Source: Flavobacterium sp. YJ01 (GTDB lineage Bacteria > Bacteroidota > Bacteroidia > Flavobacteriales > Flavobacteriaceae). From it: a stretch of DNA of 64,000 nucleotides. The DNA lies in contig NZ_CP119757.1 in the NCBI RefSeq assembly GCF_029320955.1, positions 1,364,001 through 1,428,000 on the forward strand, read 5' to 3'. Shown piece after piece: positions 1-8,544 of the stretch. The number at the start of each line of letters is the position of its first letter. The stretch's first letter is position 1. The notes beneath the pieces were generated by a model, which was not told the origin of the DNA, searched no databases, and saw only the letters and a program-made list of their open reading frames with translations. The translations under genes and the position numbers were made by a program.

Positions 1-504
1 TTAATTGTTAAAAAAGAAGATTTTGATATTGAAACTCGTTTTGGAACTTTCAGATTAAGAGCTTACGAGCAAACGACTAACAAACAAATTCATATTGCTC
101 TAACAAAGGGAACTTGGAATTCTGGCGAACCAATTCTAACCAGAATACATTCTTCTCAAGTAAATAATGATTTACTTGGAACATTAACCAACAATGCGGA
201 ACAGCAATTGGACGATATGTTTAAAGTAATTAACGAGAACGGAAAAGGCGCTGTTATTTTCATCAATCAGGATATGACAGCTGTAAATCTTTTAAATAGA
301 ATTTCGGAGCTTAAAACATTACAATCTAACGGAACTTTAAAAGCTCCGAAAGTAATTATTGACAGCAAAGATTACGGAATTGGAGCTCAAATTCTTCATG
401 ATATTGATATTTCTAAGATAAGATTGGTTTCTAATACTGAGCAAACAAAACGCGTTGGTATGATTGGTTACGGACTTGAAATTACAGAATACGTTAATTA
501 TTAA
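1..504 (+). CDS. ribBA: RibBA, C-terminal part (degenerate GTP cyclohydrolase II-like domain)
   Basis: This is the 3' end of an open frame that enters from the left edge; the first 167 codons of what is visible form the C-terminal RibA-like half of the fused riboflavin protein RibBA. The ending (GIGAQIL, then MIGYGLEI) is typical of GTP cyclohydrolase II. In active enzymes the zinc-binding stretch carries three cysteines. Here the equivalent segment reads HSSQVNNDLLGTLTNNAEQQ, so all three are replaced. The RibA half is therefore probably inactive for GTP opening, leaving the unseen N-terminal DHBP synthase half as the catalytic part. The next gene starts two bases after the stop, so the two are probably co-transcribed. 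This is ordinary chromosomal DNA left of the accessory region. Confidence 0.85.
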   Translation, partial: LIVKKEDFDIETRFGTFRLRAYEQTTNKQIHIALTKGTWNSGEPILTRIHSSQVNNDLLGTLTNNAEQQLDDMFKVINENGKGAVIFINQDMTAVNLLNRISELKTLQSNGTLKAPKVIIDSKDYGIGAQILHDIDISKIRLVSNTEQTKRVGMIGYGLEITEYVNY

Positions 505-505
505 T

Positions 506-904
506 ATGGGAACAGTAGAAGAAAGAATTCAGAAATCTGAAACTCGTATTTTTAAAGCCGTTTTTCCGAGTACAACAAATCATTACGACACTTTATTTGG
601 AGGAACTGCACTACATCTTATGGATGAAGTGGCGTTTATTTGCGCTACACGTTTCAGTCGTAAAAAAGTAGTTACGATTTCTACAGGTCAAATCGATTTT
701 AAAAAGGCAATTCCCGCTGGAACTTTAATCGAATTAGTCGCAAAAGTCGATAGTGTTGGAAGAACAAGCTGCAAAATTCATGTCGATATTTTTATGGAAC
801 AAATGTATTCGGAGCTTCGCGAAACGGTAGTTTCGGGAACTTTTTCTTTTGTTGCAGTTGACGAAAACAAAAAACCGACGCCAATTTTAGACGACTTAGA
901 ATAA
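506..904 (+). CDS. Acyl-CoA thioesterase, hotdog fold
   Basis: A 132-residue single-domain hotdog thioesterase that would hydrolyse acyl-CoA to free acid and CoA in the cytoplasm. The family signature is clear: NHYDTLFGG near residues 25-33, followed by the helix with LMDEVAFICATRFS, where the Asp-Glu pair belongs to the catalytic helix, then the strand VVTISTGQIDFKKAIPAG. Length matches YciA/BACH-type single hotdog proteins. I chose the ATG at 506 rather than an upstream in-frame ATG at 464, because 464 lies inside ribBA and the protein from 506 starts at the usual place. It lies directly behind ribBA and seems to belong to the same transcript. Confidence 0.85.
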   Translation: MGTVEERIQKSETRIFKAVFPSTTNHYDTLFGGTALHLMDEVAFICATRFSRKKVVTISTGQIDFKKAIPAGTLIELVAKVDSVGRTSCKIHVDIFMEQMYSELRETVVSGTFSFVAVDENKKPTPILDDLE

Positions 905-1015
905 TTTTTCGAAAAAGTTCGTTTTCGGAAATACTGATAATTAGACACTTGAAAATTATTTAAAAAAAGTTTCAAAAAAAGTCCAAAAAAAGTTTTTATA
1001 ACCGAAAAACCGTCT

Positions 1016-1023
1016 TATATTTG
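1016..1023 (+). promoter_or_regulatory. -7 element of tRNA-Ser(1) promoter
   Basis: TATATTTG fits the Bacteroidota -7 consensus TAnnTTTG exactly and lies 33 bases before the mature tRNA 5' end. The same arrangement (TATCTTTG followed by GCACCCGCAAT) precedes the second tRNA-Ser, so both tRNAs appear to have their own promoter. Confidence 0.6.
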
Positions 1024-1055
1024 CACCCGCAATCAGGCACTGATAGCGACATACT

Positions 1056-1143
1056 GGAGAAATGGCAGAGCGGTCGAATGCGGCAGTCTTGAAAACTGTT
1101 GACTGTAACAGGTCCGGGGGTTCGAATCCCTCTTTCTCCGCCA
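1056..1143 (+). tRNA. tRNA-Ser(UGA), copy 1, CCA encoded
   Basis: Complete cloverleaf with the long variable arm of tRNA-Ser. The acceptor stem is GGAGAAA (1056-1062) with TTTCTCC (1133-1139), discriminator G1140 and an encoded CCA at 1141-1143. The anticodon loop CTTGAAA gives anticodon TGA at 1090-1092. The T arm contains GGTTCGAATCC. Its 3' end is the attachment site for the integrative elements that follow: the last 16 bases recur at 43624-43639, and an integrase gene begins 261 bases downstream. Confidence 0.97.
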
Positions 1144-1176
1144 GATGAAGCTTCAGAAGAAACTTTAAAAATCAAA

Positions 1177-1207
1177 AGCCTTTAAACACTAGTGTTTAAA
1201 GGCTTTT
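1177..1207 (+). terminator. Intrinsic terminator after tRNA-Ser(1)
   Basis: A 12- to 13-bp hairpin (AGCCTTTAAACAC paired with GTGTTTAAAGGCT) followed by a T run. Equivalent hairpins with compensatory changes follow the other two tRNA-Ser 3' ends at 15960 and 43672. Confidence 0.8.
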
Positions 1208-1253
1208 TCGTTTTTGCATACTTTTCAAAAAGCACATGTTTTATCAAAGAATG

Positions 1254-1310
1254 GTTACCCTATTAGTTACCCTGTCTTTTTTTGAATCTTTTTTCTCAAA
1301 AATGGGTAAC
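1254..1310. repeat. Putative integrase arm sites, block 1
   Basis: GTTACCC occurs at 1254-1260 and 1266-1272, twelve bases apart, and in inverted form (GGGTAAC) at 1304-1310. The set lies between the tRNA terminator and the integrase gene, where tyrosine recombinase arm-type sites or an excisionase site would be expected. The same direct-direct-inverted layout, with a different heptamer sequence, is present beside the other two attachment sites. Confidence 0.45.
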
Positions 1311-1404
1311 TAAAAAGAAAGAATTCCCTGGGAATTCCCTGCTGTCAATGGGCTCTCTTAAAATTTTTAATTCAATTTGATTATTAATTTTAAAACTAGA
1401 TAAC

Positions 1405-2628
1405 ATGTTAAAAGTAATTTTTTACCAGAAATCCGACAGAGTAAACAAGAACGGCGAATCTCCAATCTATGCCCGTTTGAGTTTCAATGACAAACAAATT
1501 TCAATGTCCACCGGACAAGCCATTTCAAAAGAAAGATGGACAAGCACAAATAACCTCAGAAACCAGCTTAAGATTGAAAAGGAAATAGTAATAAAAAACC
1601 TGCTTGACCTTTTCCAGCTTAATGCAGCTAAAAAATTTACTGAGCTCTTCAGAATTGATCCTGAGGTTAACCTTCAATTATTAAAAGCTGAACTCACAGG
1701 AAAAGTTAAAATCGACCAGCCTGAGGGACCCTCCATAATTCAGATTATGGATACATACAATGAATTCTTCACCAAAAGAGTAAATACTGGAGAGCGTGCA
1801 TCGGCTTCATTGCAGAAGTACAAAAGAGCTAAAGATTTACTTTTAGATTTCATCACCAGTAACTACAAAAAGGAAGATATGCCAGCATCTGAAATATCAA
1901 GCTCTTTTGTTTTTAAATTGGAGCAGTTCCTTAAATACGAGAGCAGTTTTAAAGACCAGACAGGCATCAAAAACAATTCGGTGGTAAAATATATAAAAAT
2001 GTATAAAACCGCCTGCAATTACGCTATTAAAATGGACTTAATCATAAAAAACCCATTCAACGTTTATGACGGAAGACTAAGCGTAAAAGATGCTGTCTTC
2101 CTAACCCAGCTGGAACTGAATACAATCGAGAATAAAGTATTTTCAACGCCCCGTCTGGAAAAGGTCAAGGATATATTTCTTTTCAGCTGCTATACAGGAT
2201 ATGCGCCCGTCGATGCAATGGATCTGAGCGAAAGAAACTTATCTGAAGATTCAAATGGAAACTTATGGATTATGACCAGCAGAGCCAAAACCGCCATTAG
2301 AGCAAATGTGCCTGTATTACCAACCGTTGAGAAAATTATTTTTAAATATAAAAATCAGCAGAAAGGTCTTATCCCGAAAATATCCAATCAAAAAATGAAT
2401 GCTTATCTTAAGGAAATAGCTGATGCCTGCAGCATAGACAAACATCTTACATGGTATGTTGCCAGACACACATTTGCAACCACTGTCACTTTAGGAAATG
2501 GCGTGAGACTTGAGAATGTTTCAGCCATGATGGGACATACCAATACTAAACAAACCCAGCATTATGCAAAAGTTTTGGACGTGAATATAATGGAAGATAT
2601 GGAAAAATTGAAATCTAAGTTTAGGTAA
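1405..2628 (+). CDS. Tyrosine recombinase (integrase 1)
   Basis: A 407-residue site-specific integrase: an N-terminal arm-type domain (about 1-90), a SAM-like core-binding domain (about 105-215) and a C-terminal catalytic domain (about 225-400). Visible catalytic residues are K295, R354 and H355 (in YVARHTF), H378 (MMGHTN) and nucleophile Y387 (QHYAKV). The usual first arginine after TG is Ala (TGYAPVD, residue 267), as also reported for IntDOT-like enzymes. The His of the HxxR box is Tyr351. Integrase 2 at 43900 carries the same two changes, so this looks like a family trait rather than decay. Its place directly behind the tRNA-Ser 3' end says it integrates there. The leader before the ATG is very similar to that of integrase 2. 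Confidence 0.93.
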   Translation: MLKVIFYQKSDRVNKNGESPIYARLSFNDKQISMSTGQAISKERWTSTNNLRNQLKIEKEIVIKNLLDLFQLNAAKKFTELFRIDPEVNLQLLKAELTGKVKIDQPEGPSIIQIMDTYNEFFTKRVNTGERASASLQKYKRAKDLLLDFITSNYKKEDMPASEISSSFVFKLEQFLKYESSFKDQTGIKNNSVVKYIKMYKTACNYAIKMDLIIKNPFNVYDGRLSVKDAVFLTQLELNTIENKVFSTPRLEKVKDIFLFSCYTGYAPVDAMDLSERNLSEDSNGNLWIMTSRAKTAIRANVPVLPTVEKIIFKYKNQQKGLIPKISNQKMNAYLKEIADACSIDKHLTWYVARHTFATTVTLGNGVRLENVSAMMGHTNTKQTQHYAKVLDVNIMEDMEKLKSKFR

Positions 2629-2797
2629 AATGCTTTCAAATGAGGCCTCTGAATTTGAGGCCTCTTAATCCTGCATGCTAATCTGCCTGAACATTAAAAA
2701 TATCTCCAACCATCCTTAAAAATGCCAATAACCTAGACAACAATCTTATACATACTTTTCTTATATTTACATTTAAACTAGCTAACCAGACCAAACA

Positions 2798-5257
2798 ATG
2801 ACTAACAAATCTCACTTAAAATTTCTAAGTAAAAAACAGCTGTCCGAAATCAAAGACTTCAAATATAATTATGGCTTTGATCCCAGCAATGATGAAGAAG
2901 ATAAAGAACCTAAAAATTACACCAGACTAGCCAACTCATTTAGAAATAATCTGATACGCCTTGAAAGCGATTTAAATAGCAAATACAAATTAAGAGATAA
3001 ATCTTTAGCCATACCCTTCGACATAGACTATGTACAGATCACTTTTCAAGATCAGTTTGTCATAAACAAATATTATAAGGACTATTACAATAATTTTGGA
3101 CTAGAAGCCACCAACTTCTACGACTTTGCAAAAAAAGGGTTATTTGCTATTGTTGACCGCGCAAAGTTTGAGAGATTCATTAATAGTGTAAACAATTTCA
3201 TCAGTTACGAACTTGAGAAAAACCATAATCTAAAGTTTTCCGAATATGTCAAATATATATCAGATTTCAAACTCCTTCGAACTGAAGATATTCTAAAGTT
3301 CAAACTGGAAGATACTGGATCTATTGTATATCTTGAACTTATTAACCTACCGCTAGATGATGCTATTAAGCAGCAAATTGCAAAAGCTTTAATAAGCTAT
3401 TTAAATGAATCAAATATTGAACATAAGCATGATTCTGAAAATGATAGAATAGAATTGATAAATCCAGATTCACATCAAATTCAATTGATCATACAAAATT
3501 ACGATATAATTGAGAGCGCAACATGCTCACTCTTCACTACGATCCGACCTGGTGAATTTAACACAGTTGAACGCCAGTTCGCTTTTACCGTTTCAAACTC
3601 TGATGAGGAATTGCCAATTATTGGAATAATTGACACTGGAATTAGCTCTCAAACAGCTTTAGCGCCTTTAATAATTGATGATGCAAGTTTTACCCTTGCA
3701 GGCAATCCTTTAATTGACCAGGCTGGACGAAGAACTGGATTCAATTATTTAGGTCATGGTACGGCAGTGGCTGCTTTAGCCTCATTGGGCAAAGAGAATC
3801 ATAGAAACAATTTTCAGGGAAAAGTAACTGCCGACGCCAAATTGCTGTCAATTAAAATAAGCGAAAATGGAACTGGCTATATATCAGAAGTTGATCTATT
3901 AAAAATGCTTTACGACGTAAAAAAGAAATACCCAGAAATTCGCCTATTTACATTAACCACATGCTACGGCATCTTTAAAGAGCAAAATGAACCGTTTTCA
4001 AACTATACTTATCTATTAGACAAATTCTCATACGAAACAAACAGCCTTATCTTTATTTGTACGGGAAATAATTTGAACTGTCTAAATGAAAATACAAGTT
4101 ATGAGCTTTCCTATTTTCAAAACAACCATACTAATTTATCCACCCCCGCAGATAGTTTAAACAATTTCACCGTAGGAGCTGCAGCAGGCAATCTAATAAA
4201 CGGACCTTTTTTAGGCATTTCCAGCAGTAAAGAATTTCCTGCTCTCTACACCAGAAAAGGACATGTCGACCTATCTGCAATATTTAGTCCTGTTAAAGTA
4301 AATAAAAACTACTTCAAGCCTGATGGCATTGAGTATGCCGGCGATATAGGCTATTACGACGAAAACACTTTAGACTGGATGGATGAACCTGCTCTTACAC
4401 TTTTATCAGCCCGTCCAGAAATCGGGATCATTCAAGAAGTCGGAACAAGTTTCGCAACTCCACTTGTTGCTAATCTTGCCGCAAAAATCACAAAAAACTA
4501 TCCGTTACTCACCAACGAAAGCGTCAAAGCACTTATAATAAACAGCGCGTCTACAAGCTTGATACCATTTAAATCAGATGTTTCTAAATTAAAGAACAGA
4601 GTAATTGGACATGGACTTGTTGATGATTTTAAAACATTGTACTCAAATGAAAATTCGGCTACACTTATATTAGAGGACACAATAAAGAGTGGAAAAATAA
4701 AAATTTATCCTGTCAATTTCCCAGACTACCTTATATACGATGATCTAGGTAAAAAAAATGGAATTTTAAAAATTAATGCAACTCTGTGCTTTAAATTTCT
4801 GCCCATCAAAAATAATCAGCTTTCTTATAATCCGATTCATATGGCTTTCAGCATATTTAAAAATCATACGGCAGAGGAAATTATGAAATCTGATGAGGAA
4901 GTATTGTCGAAGCTAAAATCAACTCTAACATGGTCTGAAAACGGAAGATACATCTCAAAACCTATCCCTTATTCAAATACTCAGAAAATAACACTGAATG
5001 TCAATGTAGATGACTTGGTTAGCGAAAAAAGCACCTTCAAACTAGCATTACACGCAAGAGTTTCTGACCAGATTGTTGGAGGGCTACCCGAAAATTATCC
5101 CAAAGAATTTTCATTTTCAATTGTGCTTTCTATAGAAGAAAATCTCAAGAAGAAGACTGGAAAATTATATGATGGATTACAATTGGTAAATGAACTGGAA
5201 TCTATTCAAAATATTGATATTGATAATGATTTAGAAACAGACTCTCTAAATATTTAA
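2798..5257 (+). CDS. Subtilisin-like serine protease (S8), IetS-type defence partner
   Basis: An 819-residue protein with an N-terminal region of about 265 residues unlike secreted subtilases and no signal peptide, then an S8 catalytic domain. The triad is visible: D279 in GIIDTG, H320 in LGHGT and S551 in GTSFATP, with oxyanion Asn in CTGNN (424-425). A C-terminal region of about 220 residues follows. A cytoplasmic S8 protease beside a single-domain AAA+ ATPase matches the two-gene antiphage system ietAS. In the examples I know the two genes run in the same direction; here the ATPase gene is convergent and overlaps the last 12 bases. I infer a defence role. Substrate and trigger cannot be read from the sequence. 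Confidence 0.75.
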   Translation: MTNKSHLKFLSKKQLSEIKDFKYNYGFDPSNDEEDKEPKNYTRLANSFRNNLIRLESDLNSKYKLRDKSLAIPFDIDYVQITFQDQFVINKYYKDYYNNFGLEATNFYDFAKKGLFAIVDRAKFERFINSVNNFISYELEKNHNLKFSEYVKYISDFKLLRTEDILKFKLEDTGSIVYLELINLPLDDAIKQQIAKALISYLNESNIEHKHDSENDRIELINPDSHQIQLIIQNYDIIESATCSLFTTIRPGEFNTVERQFAFTVSNSDEELPIIGIIDTGISSQTALAPLIIDDASFTLAGNPLIDQAGRRTGFNYLGHGTAVAALASLGKENHRNNFQGKVTADAKLLSIKISENGTGYISEVDLLKMLYDVKKKYPEIRLFTLTTCYGIFKEQNEPFSNYTYLLDKFSYETNSLIFICTGNNLNCLNENTSYELSYFQNNHTNLSTPADSLNNFTVGAAAGNLINGPFLGISSSKEFPALYTRKGHVDLSAIFSPVKVNKNYFKPDGIEYAGDIGYYDENTLDWMDEPALTLLSARPEIGIIQEVGTSFATPLVANLAAKITKNYPLLTNESVKALIINSASTSLIPFKSDVSKLKNRVIGHGLVDDFKTLYSNENSATLILEDTIKSGKIKIYPVNFPDYLIYDDLGKKNGILKINATLCFKFLPIKNNQLSYNPIHMAFSIFKNHTAEEIMKSDEEVLSKLKSTLTWSENGRYISKPIPYSNTQKITLNVNVDDLVSEKSTFKLALHARVSDQIVGGLPENYPKEFSFSIVLSIEENLKKKTGKLYDGLQLVNELESIQNIDIDNDLETDSLNI

Positions 5258-6271
5258 CGACTGCTTTTCAGCAATAACAAGATTTTGCCAGATAGATGTG
5301 TCTATTTTAGCAAAGAGCAAGTTTTGTGTTTCTTTAGCAGCAAATAAAGACCTTTTGATAGCAGTGATAAGGGTCTTTTGAATGCTGTAATAAGACAGGC
5401 CTAAACATTCTTTTAGAATCCTATTTGCAGCTGCCTTATTATCAAATTTAAAACTTCCATTTTGCAGAACTAACTCTATAAGTTTGCTAATTTCTGCTTG
5501 ATTGGGAAATTGAAATTCTATGATATTATCAAACCTTCTCAGCAGTGCATCATCGAGCATATCCTTCTGATTTGTTGCTGCTATTACAATACTGCTTTGC
5601 GGAAGATAATCAAAAAGCTGTAGTATAGTATTGACAACTCTTTTCATTTCTCCATGATCTTGACTGTAATCTCGTATTTTTCCAAGACTGTCAAATTCGT
5701 CCAGAAATATAATACAATCTTCCAGTGCCGCTTTTTTGAATATTTTAGATAAGTTTTTGCTTGTTTCTCCTAATTTAGAAGACACAATTGCCCCTAGATC
5801 AATAACAACCATCATTTTTTCTAATTCCCCGGCAATAACATAAGAGGCTAATGTCTTTCCACATCCTGATGGCCCATGTAGAAGTAGTTTATTAGAAACC
5901 GGCAGCCCAAATTGCTGAAGAACTTCAATTTTATGATGCTCTTCAATAAAAAACTTTAACTCATTATGCACCTTTTCATTTGCAATAATATTTTCTAAAG
6001 TATAATCAGAAGTAATTTTCTCCAATATTAAATCAGAGATTTCTTTGTCTTCAATCCTATTTAAATATGTTTCAGAACCAACTTTTGTTAATCCTGTAGA
6101 TTTTTGAAATCTGATCGCATCTTTTAAAATTGACTGAAGCTGTATGGCAAAATTTAACTTTTTAGTTTTCTTAGAATGCTCAATCAACTCGTTTAAAACA
6201 GACAATAAACGTTCCTGATCATTCTCAAGACCATACTTTGCTATTTCTTTGATGTAGTCTGCCTGTGCCAT
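5246..6271 (-). CDS. AAA+ ATPase, IetA-type partner of the S8 protease
   Basis: A 341-residue single-domain AAA+ ATPase. An N-terminal helical region of about 90 residues, starting AQADYIKEIAKYGLENDQ, resembles the start of ATPases paired with S8 proteases. It is followed by Walker A HGPSGCGKT, Walker B IIFLDEFD, a sensor-1 Asn in AATNQKD and arginine-finger residues in LLRRFD. I chose the second in-frame ATG at 6271 because the protein from there has the usual N terminus; an earlier ATG lies at 6283. It is likely to remodel or gate the protease encoded opposite. The gene is convergent to the protease gene, and the 12-base overlap is an AT-rich palindrome, so both proteins end in Ser-Leu-Asn-Ile. 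Confidence 0.75.
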   Translation of the reverse strand: MAQADYIKEIAKYGLENDQERLLSVLNELIEHSKKTKKLNFAIQLQSILKDAIRFQKSTGLTKVGSETYLNRIEDKEISDLILEKITSDYTLENIIANEKVHNELKFFIEEHHKIEVLQQFGLPVSNKLLLHGPSGCGKTLASYVIAGELEKMMVVIDLGAIVSSKLGETSKNLSKIFKKAALEDCIIFLDEFDSLGKIRDYSQDHGEMKRVVNTILQLFDYLPQSSIVIAATNQKDMLDDALLRRFDNIIEFQFPNQAEISKLIELVLQNGSFKFDNKAAANRILKECLGLSYYSIQKTLITAIKRSLFAAKETQNLLFAKIDTSIWQNLVIAEKQSLNI

Positions 6272-6372
6272 ATACTGCCACAAAAGTAACCAAATTTATT
6301 TAATAAATTTACGAAAAACCGTCGGATTAATAATACCCCAACTATTAAAAATCTGCAAATTATAAAATAAGG

Positions 6373-6528
6373 CTATTCTGCTTTTATTCTCGCATACTTT
6401 TCATCATTATCCAGTTCTTTAAAGGAGTTAAACATTGCAATGAATAACGAAAGTACAATACAATACCAAATAATGAAATATTGACTCTTAAGGAAAAGCA
6501 GGAGAAAAAAGAGGAGATTATAGATCAT
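6373..6528 (-). CDS. Small membrane protein (51 aa) upstream of the AAA+ gene
   Basis: An ATG-initiated 51-codon frame on the minus strand. It encodes a Leu/Phe-rich N-terminal half, a second hydrophobic stretch (FIIWYCIVLSLFIAMF) and a charged tail (ELDNDEKYARIKAE). The hydrophobic-then-charged profile is that of a small inner-membrane protein rather than random AT-rich sequence. It lies 101 bases upstream of the AAA+ ATPase in the same direction, so it could be the first gene of that transcript. I do not recognise the family. The alternative is a chance open frame in AT-rich DNA. Confidence 0.4.
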   Translation of the reverse strand: MIYNLLFFLLLFLKSQYFIIWYCIVLSLFIAMFNSFKELDNDEKYARIKAE

Positions 6529-6937
6529 AATTAACTATCTGTCCGAAGAATTAGAGCCTCAGTATGGAACTTAATTTTCATACTGTCAATAAATAGGTAC
6601 CAAAAATTTACAGAACATTTCCAATTGTACCCACAGTGCGGGCACAATTCAAACTCATATAATCAATTGATAATAAATAAAAAAAAAGAGTTCTATATTA
6701 CTATCAGGATGAAAACAAATGAACTTGCCACGGCTGGTGCAATAGGAATTACATCAGTCAAAGATTAGAATCTAGAAAGAGAGGATTCTCTATGGAAGCT
6801 AAAAAGATTTTTAAATAAAAATATTTTGCGGATGAAACAATTCTATCCGCAATATAAAATTATCCAAATCTCTCAACACTGTTGAGAGAAATCAGCTGGC
6901 CACACATTTTTGACGAAAATACCTCATTCATTCTACT
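6529..6937. other. Gene-free stretch with two hairpins
   Basis: No convincing gene. Two perfect inverted repeats are visible: TTGCGGAT at 6826-6833 with ATCCGCAA at 6845-6852, and CTCTCAAC at 6870-6877 with GTTGAGAG at 6881-6888. They lie just beyond the 3' end of the carbamoyltransferase operon and may end its transcript, although neither is followed by a clear T run on the minus strand. Confidence 0.4.
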
Positions 6938-8542
6938 TTAGTTTTTTTTTAAGTGGTTTTGATAATATGTTGAAGACTTTAAAATATAGATTTTTTCGTT
7001 CACTACAAAGCCATCTAATTTATGTTGAATTGTGTATAGTGAAAGATCGTCAAGTTTATTAATAAATCCTTTACCATTAAAATTCAAAGATGTATTGCAT
7101 AATACACCATAGCCTGTTCGATTTTTAAATGCTTTAAGTAAATTATAAAGATTTTTATTTGATGAAGATGAAACTGTTTGTATCCTCGCTGTTTTATTAA
7201 CATGAGTAACTGCTGCTAATGCGTCAGTATTAGCAACATAAGTGTAAAGCATATAAGGACTTGGTTTTTCGCATCCAAACCATCTAGAGGCATCTTCTTC
7301 TAAACATACAGGAGCAATCGGTCTAAATTGCTCACGTTGCTTAATTATATTTAATCTTGTTTTAGTAGACTCTTTAAATGGCGCTGCAATAATTGAACGA
7401 TTGCCTAAGGCTCTCGGACCTATTTCATATTTGCCATTAATCCATGCTAAAATTAAATCATCAGCTAAAAATTCAGCTACTTTCTCATTGGTTGCTTCAA
7501 GTATATCATACTCGTCTAAATTTATATTACAGTTAGCATCAAAATATTTTCCAGAATACACATCCCAATCAATTTTTGGATTGCCAGTAAAATAAAACTG
7601 TGCGTCTATAGCAGTTCCAATAGCAGAACCTGAATCATTAGCTACCGGGGGCACAAAAATCTCGGTAAAAAGGCCAGTCTCCTTCCATTTACTATTCCAA
7701 TCACAATTTAAGCCACAACCTCCAGCAATTACAAGTGGTAATTTTTTCTTCAAATTGTCTTTAGCAAATTGATAAAAAATATTAAAAATTCTATCGCTAA
7801 AAATACCCGCGAAATTGCAAAATTCTGAATTATCTACACCCACATGATAATGTGCAGATGCAAAAATATTTTCATAATCACTGAGTTTTCGATAAGGCCC
7901 ATCTAATAAAAATTCTAATATTTTTTTTTCTTCATTTGTTGGATTATTTCGGTTTGAAAATGAGGCTAGCGCCATCAATTTTCCAGCATCCTGATTACGA
8001 GGGTACTCTCCATCTATGGGAAATGTTGGATCTGCTAAACCGTAAAAAAGACCATATCGATTTCCAACTTGCGTAAGAACATCAGAAATATGAAATATAT
8101 TCAATTCTGAATCTATTTCGTAAAATGCTCCTATTTCCCCTTCCCATATCAATGCATAACAAGGTGTTCCTTTTGGTAATTCAGACATACCAATTGCACA
8201 AAGTAAATGTGATCGTTCATGGGAGGAAGAAAAATAATGAATTTCTTTTCCTAATAATTTACTCTGCTCAACAATAATGTCTTTTAAAGTTTCTCCACGA
8301 TAAGGTGCATGTACATTTGAACCATATAAATACTCATGATGATCACGAGGCCACCATCCGCCTACACTTATTACGTCAGGAATCTCATCTAGTTCTCCCA
8401 TTGCTCGTAGTATATCAGGCGTTGAAATAGGAGAGTATCTATAATTGGAATTTTTTTCTGCTTCTATGGAAAACACTAACTTTCCATCGTTTAGATAAAC
8501 AACAGAACCATCGTGTCCTGGATTATAAGAGAGTATTTTCAT
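6938..8542 (-). CDS. Carbamoyltransferase (NodU/CmcH/TobZ family)
   Basis: A 534-residue two-domain O-carbamoyltransferase. The N-terminal Kae1-like fold starts at SYNPGHDGSVVYL and carries the HxxxH metal-binding pair (H108 and H112 in SHERSH). GGCGLNCDWN is near 274-283 and the family hallmark GPRALGNRSI is at 375-384. The C-terminal domain includes CNTSLN near 482-487. Family enzymes use carbamoyl phosphate and ATP to make carbamoyl adenylate and transfer the carbamoyl group to a hydroxyl of a sugar, antibiotic or lipo-oligosaccharide. The gene starts two bases after the stop of the fusion gene upstream, so it is tightly coupled to two glycosyltransferase genes. I infer that it decorates the product of that operon. 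Confidence 0.85.
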   Translation of the reverse strand: MKILSYNPGHDGSVVYLNDGKLVFSIEAEKNSNYRYSPISTPDILRAMGELDEIPDVISVGGWWPRDHHEYLYGSNVHAPYRGETLKDIIVEQSKLLGKEIHYFSSSHERSHLLCAIGMSELPKGTPCYALIWEGEIGAFYEIDSELNIFHISDVLTQVGNRYGLFYGLADPTFPIDGEYPRNQDAGKLMALASFSNRNNPTNEEKKILEFLLDGPYRKLSDYENIFASAHYHVGVDNSEFCNFAGIFSDRIFNIFYQFAKDNLKKKLPLVIAGGCGLNCDWNSKWKETGLFTEIFVPPVANDSGSAIGTAIDAQFYFTGNPKIDWDVYSGKYFDANCNINLDEYDILEATNEKVAEFLADDLILAWINGKYEIGPRALGNRSIIAAPFKESTKTRLNIIKQREQFRPIAPVCLEEDASRWFGCEKPSPYMLYTYVANTDALAAVTHVNKTARIQTVSSSSNKNLYNLLKAFKNRTGYGVLCNTSLNFNGKGFINKLDDLSLYTIQHKLDGFVVNEKIYILKSSTYYQNHLKKN

Positions 8543-8544
8543 TA

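Noticed and set aside
6709-6768. 19-codon frame MKTNELATAGAIGITSVKD
   Set aside because: Too short, no neighbours or motif to support translation.
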